This document shows positions 1 to 11,561 of a stretch of 64,000 nt of DNA, piece by piece (positions within the stretch are counted from its first letter, which is position 1; each line of letters begins with the position of its first letter). This DNA is from an uncultured Alphaproteobacteria bacterium. Lineage in GTDB: Bacteria > Pseudomonadota > Alphaproteobacteria > HIMB59 > GCA-002718135. The stretch covers positions 62,001 to 126,000 of the forward strand of contig CACNND010000003.1 of assembly GCA_902621725.1 (NCBI GenBank), written 5' to 3'. The position numbers and the translations under genes were made by a program. Below the pieces are notes generated by a model. That model was not told the DNA's origin and did not search any database. It worked only from the letters and a program-made list of their open reading frames with translations.

Positions 1-2138
1 CATTTACCATTTGATGAAGAAAGTAGAATATCATCATTTACAGTGCAAAGTTTAACACCAATTAATTCATCTTTTTCATCAAGTTTAATTGATAACTTAC
101 CTGAGTCACGTAATTCTCTTTTCCCACTTTTAGCAACATCAATTAATTTATTTTTTCTTACCATCCCATTTTTTGTTGCAAAAATAACAAAGAACTTATC
201 CCATTGATTTTCATCCTGAGGTAATGGAAGGAAAGTAGAGATTTTTTCAGATGATTTGAACGGTAGTAAATTTACTATTGGCTTTCCCCTAGCCTTTAAG
301 CTGGCTTCAGGAACATCGTGGGATTTGAGTGAATAGACTTTGCCTAATGATGAAAAGACTAAAAGTTTAGTATGAGTATCTGCAAAATGAATTTCTTTTA
401 CAAAATCTTCTTCTCTTGTTGACATACCAGTTTTACCTTTACCTCCTCTATTTTGAGAACGATAATTAGATAATAATGATCTTTTTATGTATCCATTATT
501 AGAAATAGTTAAAACTATATCTTCTTGTTGAATATACCTTAAATCATCTACTTGCTCATATTCTTGATCAATAATTTCACTGCGTCTTTCAGTTGCAAAT
601 TCTTTTTTTATTTCAGTTAATTCATTTTCTATTTCTTTTAATAGAATATCCCTTGAATTAAGTATAGATAAGTAATTTTTAATCTCTAAAATTAAACTTT
701 CTAAATCTTTTTGTATATCTTCTCTTTCTAAAGCGGTCAATTTTTGTAGTCTTAATTCTAAAATAGCTTTAGCCTGTGCATCAGAAAAATTGAAAATGTT
801 GTTTTTTAACTCTACAGTATTATCCTCAACTAATTTAATAAAATTAAGATTTTGTTTAGATACTTTCCAATTTTTTTTAATTAATTTTTCCTTTGCTTCT
901 TTTGTGTCTTTTGAACTTTTTATTAATTCTATAATTTCATCAATATGCTCATTTGTAACAACCAATCCTACTAAAATATGAGCTTTATCTCTAGCTCTGT
1001 TCAAGTCGTATATAGTTCTTTTAGTAATTACTTCTTCTCTAAATTCTAAAAATGAAGATAAAATTTCTTTCAAATTCATTTGCTCAGGCTTACCCTTGTT
1101 TAAAGCAAGCATATTAGAATTAAATGTTGTTTGGATAAGTGTATGTTTATATAATTGGTTTAGTATAATATTAGAATCTACATCTTTTTTTAACTCAATT
1201 ACTACTCGAACTCCATTTCTATCTGACTCATCTCTTAAATCTGATATACCTTCTACAATTCCATTTTTTACAATTTCTGCAATTCTTTCTAGTAATTTTG
1301 ATTTATTAACTTGGTAAGGTATTTCATGAAGAATTATTGCCTCTCTATCTTTCTTAAAATTTTCAATACTAGTCTTTGATCTTACTACAGAGCCACCTTT
1401 ACCAGTTTCAAAAGTCTCAGAAATACCTTTTTTACCAATTATCTGACCACCTGTTGGAAAATCTGGACCAAAAATATATTTTTGAAGATCTGATACAGTG
1501 CAATTAGGATTTTTAATAAGATACAATGATGCATCAATAACTTCTCCTAAATTATGTGGAGCAATATTAGTTGCCATCCCAACAGCGATACCTGATGCTC
1601 CATTTACTAGAAGGTTAGGAAATTGTGATGGTAAAACTGAGGGTTCTTTAGTTGTGTCATCATAATTAGACTGAAAAGTAACAGTATTTTTATCAATATC
1701 TTCAACAAGCTTTTCAGATACCTTAGCGAGTCGTGCCTCGGTGTATCTCATTGCTGCAGGAGGATCTCCATCTAAAGATCCAAAATTACCTTGACCGTCA
1801 ACTAACTCTAATCTCATAGAAAAATCTTGTGCCATTCTAACCATAGAATTGTAAATAGCTGAATCTCCGTGAGGATGATATTTACCCATTACATCCCCAA
1901 CTATTCTTGCAGATTTTTTATATGGTTTGTTAAAATTGTACCCTGACTCACTCATAGAGTACAATATTCTTCTATGAACTGGCTTTAATCCATCTCTACA
2001 GTCTGGAAGTGCCCTACTAACTATTACAGACATTGCATAATCCAGGTAAGATTTTTGCATTTCTTGTTCTAGACTTACTGAAGGTATATTAGCAGGTTCT
2101 AGATTGTCGTTATTTGATGTATCTATATCGTCGGGCAC
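1..2138 (-). CDS. gyrA: DNA gyrase subunit A (C-terminal end cut off by window edge)
   Basis: Reverse-strand translation from a GTG at 2138 gives [10 protein letters not shown]...[40 protein letters not shown]...[26 protein letters not shown], the GyrA catalytic-Tyr/QRDR region. It is absent from the ORF track because it runs off the edge. Confidence 0.95.
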   Translation of the reverse strand, partial: MPDDIDTSNNDNLEPANIPSVSLEQEMQKSYLDYAMSVIVSRALPDCRDGLKPVHRRILYSMSESGYNFNKPYKKSARIVGDVMGKYHPHGDSAIYNSMVRMAQDFSMRLELVDGQGNFGSLDGDPPAAMRYTEARLAKVSEKLVEDIDKNTVTFQSNYDDTTKEPSVLPSQFPNLLVNGASGIAVGMATNIAPHNLGEVIDASLYLIKNPNCTVSDLQKYIFGPDFPTGGQIIGKKGISETFETGKGGSVVRSKTSIENFKKDREAIILHEIPYQVNKSKLLERIAEIVKNGIVEGISDLRDESDRNGVRVVIELKKDVDSNIILNQLYKHTLIQTTFNSNMLALNKGKPEQMNLKEILSSFLEFREEVITKRTIYDLNRARDKAHILVGLVVTNEHIDEIIELIKSSKDTKEAKEKLIKKNWKVSKQNLNFIKLVEDNTVELKNNIFNFSDAQAKAILELRLQKLTALEREDIQKDLESLILEIKNYLSILNSRDILLKEIENELTEIKKEFATERRSEIIDQEYEQVDDLRYIQQEDIVLTISNNGYIKRSLLSNYRSQNRGGKGKTGMSTREEDFVKEIHFADTHTKLLVFSSLGKVYSLKSHDVPEASLKARGKPIVNLLPFKSSEKISTFLPLPQDENQWDKFFVIFATKNGMVRKNKLIDVAKSGKRELRDSGKLSIKLDEKDELIGVKLCTVNDDILLSSSNGK

Positions 2139-2163
2139 TAAAAAAATCCTAGTTTTCTAAGAA

Positions 2164-2198
2164 AAATTAAGCATTTTTTATATCAAAAAGCTTAATTT
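2164..2198 (-). terminator. Candidate hairpin terminator downstream of ssb
   Basis: AAATTAAGC (2164-2172) and GCTTAATTT (2190-2198) are perfect inverted repeats, with inner T-run/A-run pairing. On the minus strand the stem is followed by TTTTTC. It lies between ssb and gyrA. Confidence 0.4.
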
Positions 2199-2280
2199 AA
2201 ACCAATATAAATAAATAATTAAATTATATAAAAAAAACTTTATTTTTCAATAAGTAAATAATAATATCTAATATGAAAAT

Positions 2281-2754
2281 TTAAAAAGGGATATCTTCAT
2301 CTAAATCATCAGAATCACCTGATTGATTTCCAAATGAATTGTCTTCAATTGGCTTAGATTGATCCATTTCTTGAGAATTATCTGATATTTGAGAATTACT
2401 ATTTCTACTGTCTAAGAGGGTTAAATTGCAATTATATCCCTGTAAAATGACCTCTGTAGTGTATCTATCATTTCCATCTTTATCTTGCCATTTCCTTGTT
2501 TGAAGTTCTCCTTCAACATAAATTTTTGAACCCTTTTTTACATATTTTTCTACTATATCGACTAAGCCGTCTCCAAATACTACTATGTTATGCCAAGAAG
2601 TTTTTTCTTTTTGCTCTTGTGTGTTTCTATCTTTCCACCTTTTTGAAGTTGCAATTGAAAATGAAGCCATTTTAGCTCCAGACTGCATCGACCTAATCTC
2701 AGGATCCCTTCCCAAGTTTCCCAATAAAATTGTTTTATTAACACTACCAACCAT
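2281..2754 (-). CDS. ssb: Single-stranded DNA-binding protein
   Basis: MVGSVNKTILLGNLGRDPEIRSMQSGAKMASFSIATS..., with the acidic DEDIPF C-terminal tip. Start taken at the internal Met of the 164-aa ORF. Confidence 0.95.
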   Translation of the reverse strand: MVGSVNKTILLGNLGRDPEIRSMQSGAKMASFSIATSKRWKDRNTQEQKEKTSWHNIVVFGDGLVDIVEKYVKKGSKIYVEGELQTRKWQDKDGNDRYTTEVILQGYNCNLTLLDSRNSNSQISDNSQEMDQSKPIEDNSFGNQSGDSDDLDEDIPF

Positions 2755-2811
2755 AAGAATTCTATATATATCCATATAACATATAAACGTTATTAAATAA
2801 CACTAATATTC

Positions 2812-5616
2812 ATGAATTTAGATAAAATTGTTATAAAAGGTGCAAGAGAGCACAATCTTAAAAATATAAATTTAGAAATACCAAAGAATAAACTGGTAGT
2901 AATAACTGGTGTAAGTGGCTCAGGAAAATCTACTTTAGCATTTGACACGATTTATTCTGAGGGACAAAGAAAATATGTTGAAAGCCTTTCTGCATATGCA
3001 AGACAATTTCTTCAAATGATGAATAAACCAGATGTAGATAGCATTGATGGTTTATCACCAGCGATTTCAATAGAACAAAAAACTACACAAAAAAATCCAA
3101 GAAGTACCGTAGGAACAGTAACTGAAATCTACGATTACCTAAGAGTGTTGTATGCTAGAGTTGGTGTTCCCTACTCTCCAACTACAGGTAAGCCAATTAA
3201 ATCACAATCAGTAAGTGAAATGACTGATCTTATAATTAAAAATAATATTGATAAAAGAATTTATATTTTATCTCCGATAGTCAGAGATCGAAAAGGTGAA
3301 TATAGAAAAGAAATAGAGGATTTAAAAAAAAGAGGTTATCAACGTCTTAAAGTAGATAATATTGTCTATGATATTGATGAAGTGCCTTCACTTAAAAAAA
3401 ATTTTAAACATAATATTGATGTTGTGATTGACAGACTTGTTGTAAAAAAAAATATCCAACAAAGATTGAGTGAGAGTATAGAAGTTGCATTAACACTATC
3501 AGATGGTTTATTATATTTAGAAAATCTAGATACTAATAAAATATCCATATTCTCATCAAAATTTGCATGTCCTGTATCTGGATTTAGTATTGAAGAAATT
3601 GAACCTAGATTATTTAGTTTTAATGCACCACAAGGTGCTTGTTCTGAATGTGATGGACTAGGAGTTGAAAAATATTTCGATGAATACAAGATTGTACCTG
3701 ATGAAACTAGATCAATTTCTGATGGAGCTATTAAACCCTGGGAAACCAAAGTATTTGGTTATCAAAAAAAATATTTTGTTGAAACAATAGATAAAATTTT
3801 AAAACAATTTAAAGTAAAGAAAAATGTTCCATGGAGCAAAATTCCAAAAAAAGTAAAGAATATTATTCTTTATGGAGATGAGAATAGCGAATTAAATTTT
3901 TTATACGATTTTGAGGGAATAATAAATTTTATTGATCGTAAATATGAGGAAACTGAAAGATGGTGGCTTCAATATGAGTTAGAAAAATATTTATCTGAAA
4001 GAGATTGTGAAGTTTGCAATGGTTACCGTCTTAATGAGAAAGCTTTAGCCATAAGAATAGATGAAAATCATATTGGTAATATTACTAAAAAATCAATAAG
4101 CGAGTGTTTAAATTGGTTTTCGTCACTTGAGAATAAGCTTGATAAAAATAATAAAAAAATTGCTGAAGGAGTAATTAAAGAAATAAAAGATAGATTAGTT
4201 TTTCTAAATAGAGTTGGTTTAGATTATCTATCATTGGCAAGAGCTAGTAAAACATTATCTGGAGGAGAAAGTCAGAGAATTAGATTAGCAAGTCAAATTG
4301 GTTCAGGTTTAACAGGAGTTTTGTATGTTTTGGATGAACCATCTATTGGATTACATCAAAAAGATAATCAACAACTAATTGAAACTTTATTTAGATTGAG
4401 AGATTTAGGAAATACAGTGATTGTTGTTGAACATGACGAGGATGCAATTAAACAATCTGATCATATAATTGATATAGGTGTTAAAGCTGGAGTTAATGGA
4501 GGTCACATAATTGCAGAGGGAGATCTTAAAAAAATATTAAAAAATAATAAAAGTTTGACAGCAAAATATTTAAATAAGTCACTAGAAATTGAAGTCCCTA
4601 AAAATAGAAGAAAATTTAATAAAAATAAAGTTTTCAAACTAAATAAAATAAAGACCAATAATTTAGATAACCTTAATATCACTTTACCCTTAGGAAATTT
4701 TATCACTGTCACAGGTGTATCTGGAAGTGGTAAATCTTCATTGATTATTGATACATTGTATCAAAGACTAGATGAATATTTTAATAAATCTTTAAATAAA
4801 GATGAAAGTCGATTTAACTTTAAAGGTATTAATCATATCGACAAAGTGATTGATATAGATCAATCTCCTATTGGAAGAACACCTAGATCAAATCCAGCAA
4901 CATACACAGGATGCTTTACTCCTATAAGAGATTGGTTCGCAAACTTAAATGAGTCAAGTGCTAGAGGTTACAAACCAGGTCGTTTTTCATTTAATGTTAA
5001 AGGTGGTAGATGTGAATCATGTGAAGGTGATGGAGTAAAAAAAATAGAAATGCATTTTTTAGCAGATGTTTATGTCGAGTGTGATATCTGCAAAGGCAAA
5101 AGGTACAATAGAGAAACTTTAGAGGTAAAATATAAGGATAAATCAATTTCTGATGTTTTGGAAATGACTGTTGAAGAAGGTTATAAATTCTTTGATAAAA
5201 TTCCTTCAATAAAGCAAAAATTACAAACTTTGATGGATGTTGGATTAGATTATATAAAAATAGGTCAATCAGCTACTACTTTATCAGGTGGTGAGGCACA
5301 GAGAATAAAATTATCAAAAGAATTATCAAAAAGATCTACAGGAAAAACATTATATATTCTTGATGAACCAACAACCGGTCTTCATTTTGATGATGTTAAA
5401 AAATTACTTAAAATACTTCATACACTTGTTGATGAAGGAAACACAGTAATTGTTATTGAGCATAATCTTGATGTAATTAAAACAGCTGACCACATAATTG
5501 ATCTTGGACCACTAGGAGGTGTGAATGGTGGTCAAATTGTTGGAACAGGAACACCTGAAGATATTGCAAATAATAAAAAAAGCTATACAGGTGAATTTTT
5601 AAAGAAAATTTTATAA
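2812..5616 (+). CDS. uvrA: Excinuclease ABC subunit A
   Basis: 934 aa, two Walker A (GVSGSGKS), two LSGGE signatures, CxxC zinc motifs, starts [28 protein letters not shown]. Confidence 0.98.
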   Translation: MNLDKIVIKGAREHNLKNINLEIPKNKLVVITGVSGSGKSTLAFDTIYSEGQRKYVESLSAYARQFLQMMNKPDVDSIDGLSPAISIEQKTTQKNPRSTVGTVTEIYDYLRVLYARVGVPYSPTTGKPIKSQSVSEMTDLIIKNNIDKRIYILSPIVRDRKGEYRKEIEDLKKRGYQRLKVDNIVYDIDEVPSLKKNFKHNIDVVIDRLVVKKNIQQRLSESIEVALTLSDGLLYLENLDTNKISIFSSKFACPVSGFSIEEIEPRLFSFNAPQGACSECDGLGVEKYFDEYKIVPDETRSISDGAIKPWETKVFGYQKKYFVETIDKILKQFKVKKNVPWSKIPKKVKNIILYGDENSELNFLYDFEGIINFIDRKYEETERWWLQYELEKYLSERDCEVCNGYRLNEKALAIRIDENHIGNITKKSISECLNWFSSLENKLDKNNKKIAEGVIKEIKDRLVFLNRVGLDYLSLARASKTLSGGESQRIRLASQIGSGLTGVLYVLDEPSIGLHQKDNQQLIETLFRLRDLGNTVIVVEHDEDAIKQSDHIIDIGVKAGVNGGHIIAEGDLKKILKNNKSLTAKYLNKSLEIEVPKNRRKFNKNKVFKLNKIKTNNLDNLNITLPLGNFITVTGVSGSGKSSLIIDTLYQRLDEYFNKSLNKDESRFNFKGINHIDKVIDIDQSPIGRTPRSNPATYTGCFTPIRDWFANLNESSARGYKPGRFSFNVKGGRCESCEGDGVKKIEMHFLADVYVECDICKGKRYNRETLEVKYKDKSISDVLEMTVEEGYKFFDKIPSIKQKLQTLMDVGLDYIKIGQSATTLSGGEAQRIKLSKELSKRSTGKTLYILDEPTTGLHFDDVKKLLKILHTLVDEGNTVIVIEHNLDVIKTADHIIDLGPLGGVNGGQIVGTGTPEDIANNKKSYTGEFLKKIL

Positions 5617-5631
5617 ATAAAAGGAAATAAA

Positions 5632-6228
5632 ATGATAAATCTAGAGTTACCAGATCTACCCTATAGTAAAGATGCTCTAATGCCGTATATGTCGGCTGAA
5701 ACTTTAGAGTTGCATCATGATAAGCATCATATGGCTTACATTACTAATGGAAATAAGTTTATTAAAGAACAAAATATAGCAGATGATAATGTTAATGATA
5801 TTGTAATCAACTCTTATCAAAAAAATGCTCCAGTATTTAACAATGTAGCACAACATATAAATCATGTTCATTTTTGGGAAATAATGAAAAATAATCCAGA
5901 TGGCAAAATTCCCTCAGAGCTCGAAAATAAGATAAACGCAGATATTGGCTCAGTTGAAAAAATGAAAGAAGATTTTATAAACGCAGGTATTGGGCAATTT
6001 GGATCAGGTTGGTGCTGGTTAGTTTTAAATAATGGAAAATTAGAAATTACCAAAACACCTAATGGAGAAAACCCAATTGTTCATGGTCATATCCCTCTAC
6101 TTGGATGTGATGTTTGGGAACACTCGTACTATGTTGATTATAGAAATAGAAGACCCGATTATTTAAAAGCATTTATAGATAATTTAGTTAATTGGGAAAA
6201 AGTTACAGAAAATTTAAATAAAGCTTAA
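5632..6228 (+). CDS. sodB: Superoxide dismutase (Fe/Mn family)
   Basis: LPDLPYSKDALMPYMSAETLELHHDKHHMAYI, GQFGSGWCWLV and DVWEHSYYVDYRNRRPDYL motifs. Confidence 0.95.
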   Translation: MINLELPDLPYSKDALMPYMSAETLELHHDKHHMAYITNGNKFIKEQNIADDNVNDIVINSYQKNAPVFNNVAQHINHVHFWEIMKNNPDGKIPSELENKINADIGSVEKMKEDFINAGIGQFGSGWCWLVLNNGKLEITKTPNGENPIVHGHIPLLGCDVWEHSYYVDYRNRRPDYLKAFIDNLVNWEKVTENLNKA

Positions 6229-7124
6229 TCATCTTCATCTTGCGGTCTGAACTTAAAGATTAACAAAGTTGGGACCGCAATAAAAACAGAAGAGTAAGTT
6301 CCAATTATTACACCAATAATCATTGTTAAAGCAAAAGGTCTTATAACCTCTCCTCCAAATATAAATAAAGATACTAATGCTAGAAGTGTTGTTAAACTTG
6401 TCATTATCGTTCTAGATAAAGTGTTATTAACTGATAAGTTAAATAGATCTACTAACTCTAACTTTTTATATTTTCTCAAATTTTCACGAACTCTATCAAA
6501 AATTACAACGGTATCATTAATGGAATAACCAGCAATCGTAAGAATTGCAGCTATTGTTGCAAGAGAAAATTCGATATTTAAAATAGAAAGTAATCCAAGA
6601 GTAAATAATACATCATGAGTTAAGGCAACTACAGCACCAAAACCAAATTGCCACTCAAAACGTAACCAAATATAAATTAAGATAGCAATTAATGCAAATG
6701 AAACAGCTTGGAAACCTCTAAACAAAAGTTCTGAACTAATTGTCGGACCAACAAATTCAGATCTTCTAAATTCAACAACTTTATCTTGTATTAAACTTTT
6801 AACAGAATTTACTGTTTCAATACTTTCTTGGTTACTTTTATTTTGGAGTCTAATTAAAATTATATTTTCACTACCAAATTCTTGTAAAGATACATCGCTA
6901 TAAGAAGATGATAAAATTTCTCTTAATTCTCCAATAGAAGTATTTTTTGTACTTACCTCAATTAATGTACCACCCTTAAAATCGATACCTAAATTTAAAC
7001 CTTTTATGCTTAATAAGCCAATCGAAATTAATATTGCTATAACAGAGACAATTAAAAAATTTCTTCTTAAACCTAAAAAATTAAAATTAGGCTCAACAGG
7101 AATAATCTTGTTTAAACCAAACAT
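6225..7124 (-). CDS. secF: Protein translocase subunit SecF
   Basis: GIDFKGGTLIEV, GYSINDTVVIFDRVREN motifs, directly downstream of secD. Confidence 0.96.
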   Translation of the reverse strand: MFGLNKIIPVEPNFNFLGLRRNFLIVSVIAILISIGLLSIKGLNLGIDFKGGTLIEVSTKNTSIGELREILSSSYSDVSLQEFGSENIILIRLQNKSNQESIETVNSVKSLIQDKVVEFRRSEFVGPTISSELLFRGFQAVSFALIAILIYIWLRFEWQFGFGAVVALTHDVLFTLGLLSILNIEFSLATIAAILTIAGYSINDTVVIFDRVRENLRKYKKLELVDLFNLSVNNTLSRTIMTSLTTLLALVSLFIFGGEVIRPFALTMIIGVIIGTYSSVFIAVPTLLIFKFRPQDEDD

Positions 7125-8674
7125 TATAAATTTAATTCCTTTTTATTTGCAAATGATAAATATAAATATACTAAAAAATTTGTTAGCATTAAAGCAGTAA
7201 ACATAGATGCTATTACACCTAGAGATAATGTGATAGAAAAACCTCTTATCGGACCTGAGCCAAAAGCAAATAATAAAACTGCTGCAATCAGTGTAGTAAT
7301 ATTAGCATCAAGTATAGTTGACATAGCTCGGTCAAAACCATTTTTTACAATCTGATAAATTTTTTTTTGTTTTGAGCTCTCTTCCTTTATTCTTTCAAAT
7401 ATTAGAACATTTGCATCTACTGCCATACCAATTGTTAACACAATTCCAGCTATACCTGGCAATGTTAACGTTGCACCAATTGTTCCTAACAAAGAAATAA
7501 TTATAAATAAATTTACTATTAATGAAATATTAGCAAGAGCACCAAAAATTCCATATATTAATATCATAAATACGCATACTAAAACCATACCAATAATAGC
7601 AGCAATTTGACCTGCTGCTATAGAATCAGCACCCAAACCTGCACCAACTGATCTTTCTTCCACTATTTCTAGAGGAGCTGGTAATGCTCCAGCTCTTAAT
7701 AGTACTGCTAGATCTGCTGCTTCCTGAGCATTAAAATTTCCTGTTATAATTCCAGATCCACCAGTAATTGCACTATTAATTCTTGGTGCAGTAATAACAA
7801 CTCCATCCAAAAGAACGGCCATTCTTTTTCCAATATTATTTGTTGTTACTTTTCCAAATTTTTGAGCACCCTCTGTGTCAAAACGAAAAGATACAGCATG
7901 TCCTTCTGTTTGATCAAATGATCCTTTAGCATCTACTAAATTTTCTCCACCAACGACCGATCTTTTTTCTAATAAATATTTTATATTTTCATCATAGATA
8001 TCTGAAACAATAATTTTACCAAAAGGTGTTAAATTATTTTGCAAAGCAGATGTATTTTCATCATCAACAATATGAAAAGTAAGTTTAGCAGTTTTACCTA
8101 ATAAATCTTTTATTCTTTCAGGATCTTTTACACCTGGTAATTGTAAAAGAATTCTTTTCTTGCCAGATCTTTGAATTAAAGGTTCTTTAGTTCCAGATTC
8201 ATCAATTCTTTTTCTAACTATTTCAAGTGATTGTTTTATTGCTGAATCTTGTATAATTTTTTTATATTCATCATTTAACTTTATATTAAGTTTATTATTA
8301 TTAATTTTTAAAGTTACTCCTCTATACATTTGAAAAAAACTATCCCTAATTTCTTTGATTTTATTATTATCGGTAAAAGTAACTATGACCTCGTTTTCTT
8401 CAATGACTATTTTTTCAATTTTTGTGGCATTATCTCTTGATATTAAACGGACACTATCAGCAAAATTTTCTAATTCCTCTTTATATAAAACATCAAGTTG
8501 AACTTCTAATAATAGATATGATCCACCCTGCAAATCTAAACCTAGATTAATTTTATTTTTTAAAAACCAATTTTCAGAATTTTCATCATATATAATTGAA
8601 GGTATTGCAAAAATTATTCCTAACAAAACTAATGATAGAACAGTGAGTGATTTCCAGATAGGATAATTTTTCAT
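7124..8674 (-). CDS. secD: Protein translocase subunit SecD
   Basis: LGLDLQGGSYLLLEV, RIDESGTKEP, GMAVDANVLIFERIKEE motifs. Confidence 0.97.
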   Translation of the reverse strand: MKNYPIWKSLTVLSLVLLGIIFAIPSIIYDENSENWFLKNKINLGLDLQGGSYLLLEVQLDVLYKEELENFADSVRLISRDNATKIEKIVIEENEVIVTFTDNNKIKEIRDSFFQMYRGVTLKINNNKLNIKLNDEYKKIIQDSAIKQSLEIVRKRIDESGTKEPLIQRSGKKRILLQLPGVKDPERIKDLLGKTAKLTFHIVDDENTSALQNNLTPFGKIIVSDIYDENIKYLLEKRSVVGGENLVDAKGSFDQTEGHAVSFRFDTEGAQKFGKVTTNNIGKRMAVLLDGVVITAPRINSAITGGSGIITGNFNAQEAADLAVLLRAGALPAPLEIVEERSVGAGLGADSIAAGQIAAIIGMVLVCVFMILIYGIFGALANISLIVNLFIIISLLGTIGATLTLPGIAGIVLTIGMAVDANVLIFERIKEESSKQKKIYQIVKNGFDRAMSTILDANITTLIAAVLLFAFGSGPIRGFSITLSLGVIASMFTALMLTNFLVYLYLSFANKKELNL

Positions 8675-8685
8675 TAATAAAAAAA

Positions 8686-9027
8686 TTATTTTTTTCTAGA
8701 AAATAAAGAGAATCCAGATTTACCTTTATTATCTTCCCTTGGTGGTTCTTTTTTTTGAATTTCGGGCATTGCGTATAAATCAGCAACCATTCCTGTCGCT
8801 ATCTTAATTTCAACATTTTCTGCCACTTCTAAAGTTATTTCTCTATTATCTGCAACCTTATTTATGGTTCCAATAATTCCACCTGATGTTACTATTTTAT
8901 CCCCTCTTTTTAAATTAGCAAGCATCTCTTTATGCTGTTTAACTTTTCTTTGTTGGGGTCTAATTAGTAAAAAATAAAAAACTACGAATATTAAGATAAG
9001 TGGTAAAAAAGTTCCAAAAGCTTCCAT
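8686..9027 (-). CDS. yajC: Preprotein translocase subunit YajC
   Basis: FYFLLIRPQQRKVKQHKEMLANLKRGDKIVTSGGIIG; upstream of secD. Confidence 0.95.
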   Translation of the reverse strand: MEAFGTFLPLILIFVVFYFLLIRPQQRKVKQHKEMLANLKRGDKIVTSGGIIGTINKVADNREITLEVAENVEIKIATGMVADLYAMPEIQKKEPPREDNKGKSGFSLFSRKK

Positions 9028-9102
9028 AATAGTACCTATGATGAATTAATTTGAGTGATTTATTATACTGTGTAATAAGAAAAATCAAATAAAGTATTCA
9101 TT

Positions 9103-9906
9103 ATGTTTTTAAATAATTTTTTATCAAATCTTACTGTCTCAAGGGGAAGTGCATTTATTTGGGATAGTAAAATAAAAAATCTCAAAATATTATCAAATTT
9201 TAGATGTTTGGATTTAGATCTTCTGATTGGACTCGAAAGACAGAAAAAAACTATATTAAATAATACTATAAATTTTTCAGAGGGTAATTTTACAAATAAT
9301 GCTTTACTATGGGGATCTAGGGGTAATGGTAAAAGTTCTCTAATTAAATCTGTTTTTAATGAAGTAAATAAAAAAAATAAAAACTTGAAATTAATACAAT
9401 TAAATAAAAACAATATTTTTGATATTGAAATAATTTATGAAAATTATGCAAATTTAAAAAATTTTAATTTTATAATTTTTATTGATGATTTATCATTTGA
9501 AAAAATAGATAGTGACTATAAAATAATTAAATCTACTTTGGATGGTAGTGTTCAAAATCAACCTAAGAATATTATTTTATACGTTACCTCAAATAGAAGA
9601 CATTTGATGCCAAGGGATATGATAGAAAATGAAAGATCTTCAGCAATTCATACAGATGAAAGTGTTGAGGAAAAAATAAGTTTAAGTGATCGATTTGGTT
9701 TATGGATTGGTTTTCATAATATTTCTCAAAGTGATTTTATAAAGATTATAGGTAAATATTGTGAAAAATTTAATTTACCATTTAATGAAAATATAGAAAA
9801 AGATGCAATTAGATGGAGTATACAAAGAGGTAATAGAACAGGTAGATCAGCGTGGCAATTTATTATTAATTATGCAGCTGAGCAAAATAAAAAAATAGAT
9901 TTTTAA
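9103..9906 (+). CDS. DUF815-type AAA ATPase
   Basis: WGSRGNGKSSLIKS Walker A, IIFIDDLSF, TSNRRHLMPRDMIENE..., typical of the DUF815 family. Confidence 0.85.
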   Translation: MFLNNFLSNLTVSRGSAFIWDSKIKNLKILSNFRCLDLDLLIGLERQKKTILNNTINFSEGNFTNNALLWGSRGNGKSSLIKSVFNEVNKKNKNLKLIQLNKNNIFDIEIIYENYANLKNFNFIIFIDDLSFEKIDSDYKIIKSTLDGSVQNQPKNIILYVTSNRRHLMPRDMIENERSSAIHTDESVEEKISLSDRFGLWIGFHNISQSDFIKIIGKYCEKFNLPFNENIEKDAIRWSIQRGNRTGRSAWQFIINYAAEQNKKIDF

Positions 9907-9907
9907 T

Positions 9908-10633
9908 TTATTCAAAATCAAAATTTATTTTTTCTAGGCCAGAAACACCATCTTTTAAATGATAGATATTAATCTGATTTAGCTGTTCAACAAATCCATT
10001 CGCTAAGATTGATGATATATCTCCGTTCTGGCTTACAAAAATAACTTTTTCTCCAATTTGTACATTCTCTTTATACTTATCAAAAAAATTGGGGAAAAAA
10101 TTTCCATTTTTATCAAATGCAGTTATTTGAATAGCACCAGGTATTTTGTTTGAATTAATGATTTCATCCTTATTTCTAATATCTATAATTTTAAAATCAT
10201 CAGTCATTGCTAATTTTAGTTGATAACCATCTATTTCTTTATACCCTGGCGGAATAACTTTTATTACTTCAATTTCAAAAATAAGATTTGATTTTGGAGG
10301 GATTAAATTACCTGCACCACTTTCACCATATGCTAACTCATATGGAATAAAAATTGTTCTTTTACCTCCTTCTTTCATCCCAAGCAATCCAGTCTCCCAA
10401 CCTAAGATTACTTGCCTTACCCCTATTTGAAAATCAAACAATTGCCCCCTATCGTAGGAATTATCAAAAATAGTATTATCTTCTAGTTTACCAATGTAAT
10501 GAACAGATAATTTTGAGTGATTTTTTACTTCTAAACCATTTCCTATAGTTTCATTTAAAATTTTTACTTCGTTAGAAAAAGATTTGAAGCTTAAGATACA
10601 AATAAATAAAAATAAAAAAATCTTTACCATCAA
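9908..10633 (-). CDS. Secreted FKBP-type peptidyl-prolyl isomerase fused to a rhodanese-like domain
   Basis: Signal-peptide-like N-terminus. FKBP core SVHYIGKLEDNTIFDNSYDRGQLFDFQIGVRQVILGWETGLLGMKEGGKRTIFIPYELAYGE. C-terminal rhodanese-like fold (IIDIRNKDEIINSNKIPGAIQI). Confidence 0.8.
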   Translation of the reverse strand: MMVKIFLFLFICILSFKSFSNEVKILNETIGNGLEVKNHSKLSVHYIGKLEDNTIFDNSYDRGQLFDFQIGVRQVILGWETGLLGMKEGGKRTIFIPYELAYGESGAGNLIPPKSNLIFEIEVIKVIPPGYKEIDGYQLKLAMTDDFKIIDIRNKDEIINSNKIPGAIQITAFDKNGNFFPNFFDKYKENVQIGEKVIFVSQNGDISSILANGFVEQLNQINIYHLKDGVSGLEKINFDFE

Positions 10634-11508
10634 TTAGCTTCCTTTAATTGTTTAATTTGCGATGGCAATGAAACAATTCCACTTAAAACTATCAATATTG
10701 CTCCAATATATGCATATAAATTCATATATTCATTAAATATAAATATTCCAACCAATGATGACCACAAAACCTGAAGGTAAACTAAACTAAATACTGACGC
10801 ATAATGTTTTTGTGCAATCTTAAATGCAGTAGTTGCAAAAAACATTGCTGAATTAATAAATAATGCAGCAGTTGATATTAAAAAAAATTCAAAAAAAGTT
10901 ACTTTTAATGGATTCATTAAAAATAAAGGTATTGAAATTAAGTGAACAAAGAAACCACCATAAAGAAAGTATCCAATATTTGTAGTTACATGATTATATT
11001 TATTTACAACAAATGTTGTAATTGTAATTAATAATACCCCAATAAGCACAATTAGGTAATAAATATTAAAGCTTTCAAATCCTGGCTGTATAATAAATAG
11101 TACGCCTAAAAAACCAATTAACAAGGATATATATGTTAAAAAATTCAATTTTTCATTTAGAAAAAAAATAGCAAATATTGTTCCCATCAATGGAGCAGTC
11201 ATATTTAATGTTGTGAATTCTGGAAGTTTAATTTGTTCAAGTGTAATAAAGGCAATAAAAGGCAGAGGAATATTTAAAAAACCTCTGAAAACAGGTGGAA
11301 AATAATTAGTACATTTTATATTTTTTTTTAAAGTTCCATTAAAAAATAAATATAACGGGAAACATAAAAAAATTGGTATTCCATAGAAGATGAAATGATA
11401 AAATTTTACATCTGTTTGAGATAAATAGTTTATTATTGCATCATTTGTTACAAAAAAAATTCCAGCAAAAAATAAAAGAATTGAAGAATAAATTATACTT
11501 TTTTTCAT
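10630..11508 (-). CDS. EamA/DMT-family transporter
   Basis: About 10 hydrophobic segments in a two-fold repeat, with TLNMTAPLMGTIFAIFFLNEKL-type EamA motifs. Confidence 0.85.
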   Translation of the reverse strand: MKKSIIYSSILLFFAGIFFVTNDAIINYLSQTDVKFYHFIFYGIPIFLCFPLYLFFNGTLKKNIKCTNYFPPVFRGFLNIPLPFIAFITLEQIKLPEFTTLNMTAPLMGTIFAIFFLNEKLNFLTYISLLIGFLGVLFIIQPGFESFNIYYLIVLIGVLLITITTFVVNKYNHVTTNIGYFLYGGFFVHLISIPLFLMNPLKVTFFEFFLISTAALFINSAMFFATTAFKIAQKHYASVFSLVYLQVLWSSLVGIFIFNEYMNLYAYIGAILIVLSGIVSLPSQIKQLKEAN

Positions 11509-11561
11509 ATAATGAATTGAAGGATTGTATGATAAAAAAAAGTACTTATATTGATACTACA

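Noticed and set aside
790-1317. Plus-strand ORFs at 790-981 and 1096-1317
   Set aside because: They lie antisense inside gyrA and have the Phe/Ile/Ser-rich composition of antisense translation in AT-rich DNA.
2139-2280. Possible small RNA between gyrA and ssb
   Set aside because: Only an AT-rich spacer with one hairpin, better explained as the ssb terminator; no sRNA-like conserved structure visible.
3366-3749. Minus-strand 127-aa ORF (and similar at 4503-4712 and 4997-5209)
   Set aside because: Antisense to the high-confidence uvrA coding sequence; no recognisable protein features.
9063-9413. Minus-strand 116-aa ORF
   Set aside because: Antisense to the DUF815 ATPase start region and rich in Phe/Leu from reversed A-rich codons.
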